From Strongylocentrotus purpuratus (taxonomy: Eukaryota > Echinodermata > Echinoidea > Camarodonta > Strongylocentrotidae), in the NCBI RefSeq assembly GCF_000002235.5, contig NW_022145606.1, positions 22,098,595-22,162,594 of the forward strand: a DNA stretch of 64,000 nt, written 5' to 3'. Below are positions 57,680-64,000 of this stretch, in pieces (within the stretch, counting starts at the first letter, position 1; every line of letters starts with the position of its first letter). Position numbers and translations under genes: made by a program. Under the pieces are notes generated by a model, which saw nothing but the letters and a program-made list of their open reading frames with translations, was not told the DNA's origin and did not search any database.

Positions 57680-59654
57680 AATCAACACAAAAAATTGTCC
57701 AGGCTGTCCTTTTTTCCACTTTTTGGAAAGTTACTTCAGGAGATTAGAGCAGCTGAGGCAATAGAGGGAATCGCTTTAAATTGACAGTGTTCATATTGCA
57801 AAGTTGTTGGTTGAAACAATCAGGCAGCATTTATTAAACGGTGGCATATAAACAACATTCTGATAAACTCGTATTCTATGTTTTGAATATGGATCAATAA
57901 AAGAGTATCTAATAATGATGTACATCATCCTGTTGTGAAATTCTTTAGTTAACAATGATATAGCAAAGGGAAAAAGTAACACTATATACCGGTACATCAA
58001 AGGTGGTAATGCCATAAGTCGGATGACTCGGCCCGTCCATTCTATCATAAATTACTCTGATTAACAAAATGACACTGTTACATTCAGTGACAGTCCCTAT
58101 AATTAACAAATGGTGTATGGATGTACATGTAGGATAAGGGTCTGATACTTCCAGATATTTCTTTACTCTGACTAAAACATTGATTTAATTACATAAAGAT
58201 TATTAAAGATACACAAAGAAACAAAGATTTTTTAAACCCATAAATCATATATTCTCCATATTTTGTAACATCCATTTTCATTACTTATATTCTTTAGACA
58301 ATTTGGAATAATACCAACAAAAAATTGGAAAGATCCAGGTTATTTTTTATGACATGTTATGTATAGGTAATTTCATATTTTTTTCAACTTATGTACTTTA
58401 TTGTTTTATTTCATTTTTAACTATAATTAAACTATTTTGACCCCCAAAACAAACACCTACACTATAAATAACAACCAATGTTCTACCTCTTTTTTGGAAA
58501 AATGATTACCTTATATTTTGAACGCAAATCATGAAAATAAACAATTTTCGGGATGACATGCAAAGACAAAAGGTCAAGTGACTGTGTAACAGTAAGTCTG
58601 ATTTTTTTGAAAAAATTTGTTTCAAAAGATGCGAGAGACTCAAAAGAAAAAAGTCATACAATTTCAACACAATATTTTGTTTGCATTAAATAGTTATCGT
58701 CAAAAATTTAGATGGGATGGGGGGCTTATTAAGGCCCCCCTCCCTGAGATATATAGGGTTAAGGACACTGAGTACAGAACTCTAAAATCCATCACAAGTC
58801 AATTATAGTTAAAGGTAACACTTGGTTTTGGTAATGAAAATGAACTAGTAGAAAATTCATGAAACATATTCTGTGTGAATGATAAGACAAAGTATACAGA
58901 TTTTAAATTAGCAAAGTGGCAACATAAAATAAAAACTGAACTTGGAAAAAAAATCCCTACACAGATATGCATATGCGATACCCAGGCGTGGTGTTGTGAC
59001 ATACATGTACTTTCACTTGGATATAAAATGAGATAAAATTTAAAAGCCCACATGAGTGTTTTCCTACCTTCCTGAACTAAACACTATACATTTAAATGTA
59101 CAATTTAACAAATGACGAACTACAAAACGAAAGCAAAATGTGATTTTGTTCAAGTCTGCACAAACAGCAAAGTACAAGAAATGTACAAAACATAATTTCT
59201 AAGAAATATAAATAAACCTTGAAGGGGGGGGGGGGGGGATTTGTGATAACTTGTTAATAGACAAATGTTGATCAGTAGCATTATAGTTTTTTAAAAGTAG
59301 CATTTTACAAGCAGATATGTATCTAGTTTAATTGCTTAATCTTTAAGGAAACATGAGTAATTGTTTATTTATGGGCATCTTGCTTACAATAGAGCAACAC
59401 CTTAATTTAGTCCTTTAGAAGGTGCGTTGTTCATTAATGAGATACTACTCCCCCCCCCCCAGATTTGTTTCAAGTTAATGCACAATCAAATATGCATGAA
59501 AAGACAGAATATGTCCTTGACAGTGCTTATTTTAAGTTAAGTTTTTATAACTCTAGAAATGTTTTTGACAAAGAAAAAGTAATGTCCCTTATGGTCTTGT
59601 GTCACCAACCACAACAATTTCATACAGACAGAGACAATGGTTAGTATTTGTATT
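57680..59654. other. Intergenic stretch
   Basis: No gene seen. Homopolymers G14 (59226 region) and C10 (59451 region). Confidence 0.35.
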
Positions 59655-59720
59655 TGTAACCGATTAGGCACTGTTGACTATATAGAGGGTGCAAGTAGCT
59701 ATAAGTAGTGGAGTGGGGCT
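59655..59720 (+). mobile_element. Family D miniature element, right-end fragment
   Basis: ACCGATTAGGCACTGTTGAC and TATAGAGGGTGCAAGTAGCT match the right end of 17494-17681 and stop at TTAA (59721-59724). The left part is missing. Confidence 0.6.
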
Positions 59721-59934
59721 TTAAAGGTGAAAACATTTAAGAACATTTCATATTTTGGGTCAAATTATATTAAATTAAAGTATTGACGTTTAATTCAGAA
59801 GATTGCTGCATTGAAAGTGTTTGCTTAAAAAAAATTCACAAGTTCCCTAAAGACAAAGCGCCCTCTACACCTATGAAACTTATTACCTTCAATAACAATA
59901 TGTGAACACTAGGGAGAGATGTGGTAGATTTTAG

Positions 59935-60270
59935 CCACCACAACAAAATACCATTTAGGTTAGATATATGCTTTCACATTTGTCTAAAGTTGACAGCCTA
60001 AAATAACTAAAAGGCATTGTTTAACAATATTTCCAGCTTTAAAAATCTGAGTTAGATGGCAATACATGCCACCAGTGTCTCTGGTATCGTGAAAAAACTG
60101 TAGTCCAAAAATGACCATTTGGTGCTTTAAAAGACGTGAACATTTCTCAGTGAACAGTTTTATCATACTCGTTTCCCCCTATAGACAGTTAGAATATAGC
60201 ACTGGTCTAACAAAATATTCATGAGTTATATGTATTCATAAATGTCTAGATAGTGCCAGCATAATTTACT
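59935..60270 (-). repeat. Dispersed repeat, inverted relative to 13990-14460
   Basis: GCCACCAGTGTCTCTGGTAT, AAAACTGTAGTCCAAAAATG and AATGTCTAGATAGTGCCAGC are inverted matches to the copy in the KDZ intron. Confidence 0.55.
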
Positions 60271-60539
60271 TTTTTTTTTCATCCATGCGAATGTCATTAT
60301 ACACCTCAGACATCAGAGTTTGACCACTTTTTTAATCTAACCCTCACAGTATGAAAAATATGTCATTAAGCATTACTTTATTAGACATCTATGTGTATTC
60401 AGTGAATGGGAAAAAAAGTAAATGTGTTCAAATTTGTATAATCTTTTCAAGAGCTATGAAGGGTAAGTTCTTCTTGGTCACTTGATTGTATCACTTTTCT
60501 TTAAACGGCTGACATGAGAGCAGAGGCAAATTTCATATT

Positions 60540-60650
60540 CCAGTGCCAGGACACCTTTTGTCTTGACAGATTTACGATGGACAGACAACCCCAAAAACAT
60601 AATGTCACCAGCATGACCTTCAGTAGGAGGAGACTTTTAATACAAATGAC
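60540..60650 (-). repeat. Leader fragment of the GGCATTATGTTTT dispersed repeat, inverted
   Basis: GATGGACAGACAACCCCAAA and ACATAATGTCACC are the inverse of the leaders at about 7262 and 21840. Confidence 0.5.
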
Positions 60651-60842
60651 TGGATACTTCAGTAAGTGCATGGTGTGATTTTTCAGGGATTTTAAACAAT
60701 TTCAAACAGTATTTTATCAAGGTTCAAAAGACACATCTCATCGGCTATCTTATATAGATAAATACTTCAACTTCATGTACTTACTAAACTATTTACAAAA
60801 TATCAACAATACGTTGTATTAAAGGAAGTCAAGTATTACATA

Positions 60843-60848
60843 TTTATT
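60843..60848 (-). promoter_or_regulatory. Candidate poly(A) signal AATAAA of the PHD gene
   Basis: AATAAA on the minus strand a few bases after the stop codon. Confidence 0.45.
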
Positions 60849-60851
60849 AAC

Positions 60852-61099
60852 TTATTTAGGACATTTGCTGCAGATATAATGGGAAAGCTCAATACCCTCA
60901 ATACACCTTTCGTGCGTCCAATTTTTACATTTCATACACTCTATCCAAAACTCCCTTGGGGCACTCCTTGCCCACTCCTCTCCACAAACGGCACAACAAC
61001 ACTCCTTCTTCCCCTTTCTCCTCCTCGTCCATCTCTTCCGCCTCTTCCTTCTTGATTCTTCATTGCTTCCTGCCCTCTTCAGAGCCTGTCCGGTTTGTT
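60852..61099 (-). CDS. PHD gene, terminal exon
   Basis: Acceptor gaatacag, phase 1, continuing to TAA at the low-coordinate end. It encodes QTGQALKRAGSNEE, a basic stretch, then the PHD-type finger (C-x2-C ... C-x2-C-x4-H-x2-C ... C-x2-C). Confidence 0.75.
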
Positions 61100-62554
61100 C
61101 TGTATTCATAATGGTAAGAAAGGACAAATTATAAGCATATCAATGATTTAATTAAAGGACAAACATTTACTCCAAATGCCATGTAATTTGAAGTGAAATG
61201 ACATCTTGAGTGGCAGACTTTCACCAAAAATATTAAAGGAGAAGCCCAAACTACATTGATTATTCTAAGTGGGCATTAATAACTTCCTACATACCCCTAG
61301 GAGCCACATTAAAGTTTCACCAAAAGAGAAAAAATTGGAGAGCCTTGAGTAGCTGAATTAGGGTATGTGTAGCCATTGTTTCGAAAGTGTTGCCGCCGAT
61401 CGTAGAGGGTGACATACTATAGGAGTGGAGTAGGGAAAAACTGCATCTGGGCGCGATATCAGCAAGTGGTATAACACATGTACCTAGGATGGCTGGCTAA
61501 ATAAGCAGTCAATTTTCGTGGTCGTTTTATTTAATTTCTGTCAGAAATGTTTAGTAAATTTTAGAGCATTTATTACTTTATTATTAATTTTTCAAAAATT
61601 CATACAGTTATTTAGTTTTTGATGAATCATTTTAGTTTGATAAATGCAAAATAGACATAAAAATAATCAGAAATTCGTTGATCTTCAAATCGAGCACCCA
61701 CTACAGCAAATATATAACAATCGTATACTACACGCATCACTTGTATATAGATCACATCATGATGGCTGTGTTTGCATCTGTTTTAAGAATCCATCAACTT
61801 TAATCGCAGCAGCCCATTGTCTGAACTAACTCTGGTTGCATTACTTTGTTAGGAATCGAGTGAAAGGATTTCTGGAGTCCTTTCCCAGAGGCAATGTGAC
61901 ACCCAAACGCTTGGCAGTACATCATCCTCTTTTCAATAAGTACATTTATGCACATATGGCGGAAGGGCACACATCCAGGCAATTCCTAATGCAGTTACCC
62001 GCTTACATGTCACAACTCGGAAGGGGTACATGCTTAGGCCGTGAAAATGGTGATTCCCAATGTGGTACATGAGCAGACGACGCATGTAATACATGTCATA
62101 TTAAATAGTTAATAACGCAAGGTTTTTGTATCAAACATGTTTTAATATTACTTTGTACAGGATTATGAGACTTTAAGGCGGCAAGTTTTTCTTCTCATAG
62201 ATAACAATGAAATATCAGGTTTGGTAGTGTTCAGTGTAAGAATGCCCCTGATCAAAATTTAAAAACAAACAACTCTTACTTTGGCCAGCACGAGATCCAG
62301 CAGCTGCATCCTCTTCTCCTCCTTGTCTCTCTTCTCCCTCTGGTCCCTCTTCTTCTCCCTCTGGTCCCTCCTCTTCTCCCTCTGGTCCCTCCTCTTCTCC
62401 CTCTGGTCCCTCCTCTTCTCCCTCTGGTCCCTCCTCTTCTCCCTCTGGTCCCTCCTCTTCTCCCTCTGGTCCCTCCTCTTCTCCCTCTGGTCCCTCCTCT
62501 TCTCCTACTGGTCCCTCCTCCTCACGTTCTTGCTCCACTACCTCCCTCCTCTCC

Positions 62555-62589
<35 letters not shown>

Positions 62590-63538
62590 ATCTGTATCTG
62601 GCTCTACATCTATATGGAGCAAAAAGAACCAAAGATATTCAATTCAGTTAAACAGTTTCACATTTGGAAATCTTGTAGTTGGCTAGCTCATCTACAACAA
62701 GGTACCATCAACAACCCTTGCCAATGGGCAGAGATCTTTGAGCTCTAGAGTGTCACAATGATACAATGTCATGTTAGAAAATGGAAAATATTGTCGAAGC
62801 TTGATGACATTTGATCATAAAGTCTGAACAAGTATAATTTTCAGTCTTGCAAACTGTTTTTATACATGTACTGATGGTTGTAAACTTGTAATAAAAATTG
62901 ACCCATCAGATCAATGCCATTGAATAAATGACAATTAAAATTTTGTTTGAATTCACAAAAAGGCAAAAATATTCCCACTATTGCTTAAAAGCATACATAA
63001 CAGGCAAATCAACATTAAATTTTTTTTTTTTAAATCATCAAAACATCATATTCATGAAGTGCAAGCACATTAGAGCAAGGGATATATTGGGACAGAATTT
63101 TTTTGTAGTAAGGGGGGGGGGGGGGGGGTATAACCATCGAACAAAGTCAAATCCAGTTCTATTAAAATCTCTAAAGACGCAAATCCTCTCATTTTAATCG
63201 TATGTAGAAATATAATTGAACTTTTAATGACAACATTAAAAATAGCTAAGAGTGATGCTTGTTTATGTAGATATAATAAGTAAAGTTATGCTTATATCCC
63301 CTTCCCCCTCCCATCTTTGTTGTGTTTTTTTTTTTTGGGGGGGGGGGATCCAGTTCATTCCCTGCTTACCCTTCCTCATGAAGACCTCATATGACCGGAT
63401 AAGTGATTTTTGAGCGCTATGACGAAAACTTTCCGCCTTTCCTGGGGTGCCAAATGATGAGCAGCGCTTTCTTTTAGGGGCATCAGCGAAATACAAAACA
63501 ACTACATGGTAGTTGTGGTTTGCCCACAATTGATGGGC
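60852..63538 (-). CDS. Glu-rich repeat protein with C-terminal PHD-type zinc finger, 5' partial
   Basis: Three exons on the minus strand: 63538-63370, 62609-62280 and 61099-60852. Phases agree (0/1, 1/1, 1 to stop). The first visible exon encodes HNYHVVVLYFADAPKRKRCS through SLIRSYEVFMRK, not recognised. The second is almost wholly acidic, with nine EEEGP(E/V)G heptads. The third has a basic stretch (RRKRRKRWTRRRKGKK) and CAVC, then WIECMKCKNWTHERC and YICSKC, the Cys4-His-Cys3 order of a PHD finger like that at the C-terminus of some pogo-type transposase-derived proteins. Nuclear, probably chromatin- or DNA-associated by inference. The 5' end lies beyond the window. Confidence 0.7.
61100..61844. 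other. Last visible intron of the PHD gene, 3' part
   Basis: About 61237-61460 resembles a dispersed repeat beginning TTAAAGGAGAAGCCCAAACT, a possible one-sided TTAA element. Nothing else recognised. Confidence 0.35.
61845..61925 (-). pseudogene. THAP-type zinc-finger first exon, orphan
   Basis: 27 codons, MMYCQAFGCHIASGKGLQKS then FHSIPNK, followed by a donor gtaatg. C-x4-C with a following SFH.IP is the start of a THAP domain, and THAP genes often split just here. I found no partner exon of matching phase; the PHD exon at 61099 needs another phase. It may be a relic, or an exon of a nested gene. Confidence 0.45.
62280..62609 (-). CDS. PHD gene, Glu-rich repeat exon
   Basis: Acceptor catatag, donor gtaaga, phase 1 to 1. 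It encodes DVEPDTDEE, a Glu run, REVVEQERE, nine 7-residue EEEGPEG-type repeats (21-bp DNA repeat) and a Gly/Ala-rich end. The opposite strand also stays open (FSLWSLL repeats), but only as a mirror of this repeat. Confidence 0.7.
62610..63369. other. Intron of the PHD gene
   Basis: Contains G17 (about 63112-63128) and T11-G11 (about 63327-63348). No exon seen. Confidence 0.4.
63370..63538 (-). CDS. PHD gene, first visible exon
   Basis: Acceptor with a long pyrimidine tract (tttcttctttcttattatcag) and donor gtaagc. 56 codons plus one base: AHQLWANHNYHVVVLYFADA and on. The acceptor shows there is an earlier exon outside the window. Confidence 0.65.
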
Positions 63539-64000
63539 CTGATAATAAGAAAGAAGAAAAAAAATGATTGTTAACTCACAAAATCAATGAGGAATTGGTG
63601 AATTCACCAGAAATTGATGTTGGTTGACAATAGTTAATCACATTACAATTTTTTTTTATTTATGGTGGGTTAGTGGTTACCACTTTCAATACCACATCTC
63701 AACAACAAAAAACATTAGGCTTACTTTGTAAATAAATTTGTGTTTGAATTGCTCTTTATTCTCAATCCTTTCCTTCCTATATAACACAATAGAACTGATA
63801 GGAGGGTGTTATGGGATTAATAGGATTAGGCAAAACAAAAGAAACATAGACAAGGCACTCTAACTGCTCCCTGTTTTATAGCTATTGTTAATATGCTTGG
63901 GGCTCTGCATAGCTCCATAGTTCAATAAGTCAGTTGTATTTATATTATTTCAAAAACACCACATTTGTCTTTAATTTAAAAATTGAAATATGCAAACAAA

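Noticed and set aside
61099-61845. Splicing of the THAP exon directly to the PHD terminal exon
   Set aside because: The THAP exon ends in phase 0 while the PHD exon needs phase 1, so the joined frame would be wrong.
62281-62748. Plus-strand frame with FSLWSLL repeats
   Set aside because: Mirror of the Glu-rich repeat exon on the minus strand, which has matching splice sites and phase.

Overview
The window looks like nuclear DNA of a marine invertebrate. I infer a deuterostome, most likely an echinoderm such as a sea urchin. The reasons are intron-rich genes with short exons, AT-rich sequence full of small DNA transposons, many long poly-G/poly-C runs, TACATGTA palindromes, and KDZ-transposase, THAP and PHD-type proteins. 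The species assignment is inference only.

Three protein-coding loci can be supported by splice sites and matching reading-frame phase. (1) Plus strand, 523-17187: an intron-rich KDZ (Kyakuja/Dileera/Zisupton) transposase-type gene whose 5' end lies outside the window. Fifteen exons join in one open frame of 841 codons. They carry a CxC-type cysteine cluster, three candidate DDE acids and a coiled-coil-like tail. (2) Plus strand, 30864-53587: a gene built almost entirely of phase-0 mini-exons (57-72 bp) that end in one 1077-bp exon encoding a pseudokinase. The mini-exons have been amplified at two scales: a near-identical 7.8-kb tandem duplication (31500-39311 and 39312-47124) and a ~547-bp tandem array in which every unit carries one 19-codon exon. 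The predicted protein is 697 residues. (3) Minus strand, 63538-60852: the last three exons of a gene for a protein with a Glu/Gly/Pro repeat tract and a C-terminal PHD-type zinc finger. A THAP-type exon fragment lies inside its last visible intron.

The rest is repeat-rich. There is a degenerate LINE (19976-21548, minus), a second LINE tail (51049-51440, minus), a tRNA-Glu-like SINE (about 13549-13870), several TTAA-flanked miniature elements (piggyBac-type target site), a Tc1/mariner-type foldback element with ~215-bp arms, an 80-bp minisatellite (24150-25147), ~354-bp compound repeats with (AGT)n cores (about 26000-28170), and a 207-bp tandem repeat (55037-55880). Several dispersed repeats carry DR1-like nuclear-receptor motifs (AGGTCA-A-AGGTCA).

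The main candidate for something undescribed is locus 2: a pseudokinase fused behind an expandable, frame-neutral array of alternating basic and acidic mini-exons that has grown recently. I could run no database search, so family names rest on motif recognition.
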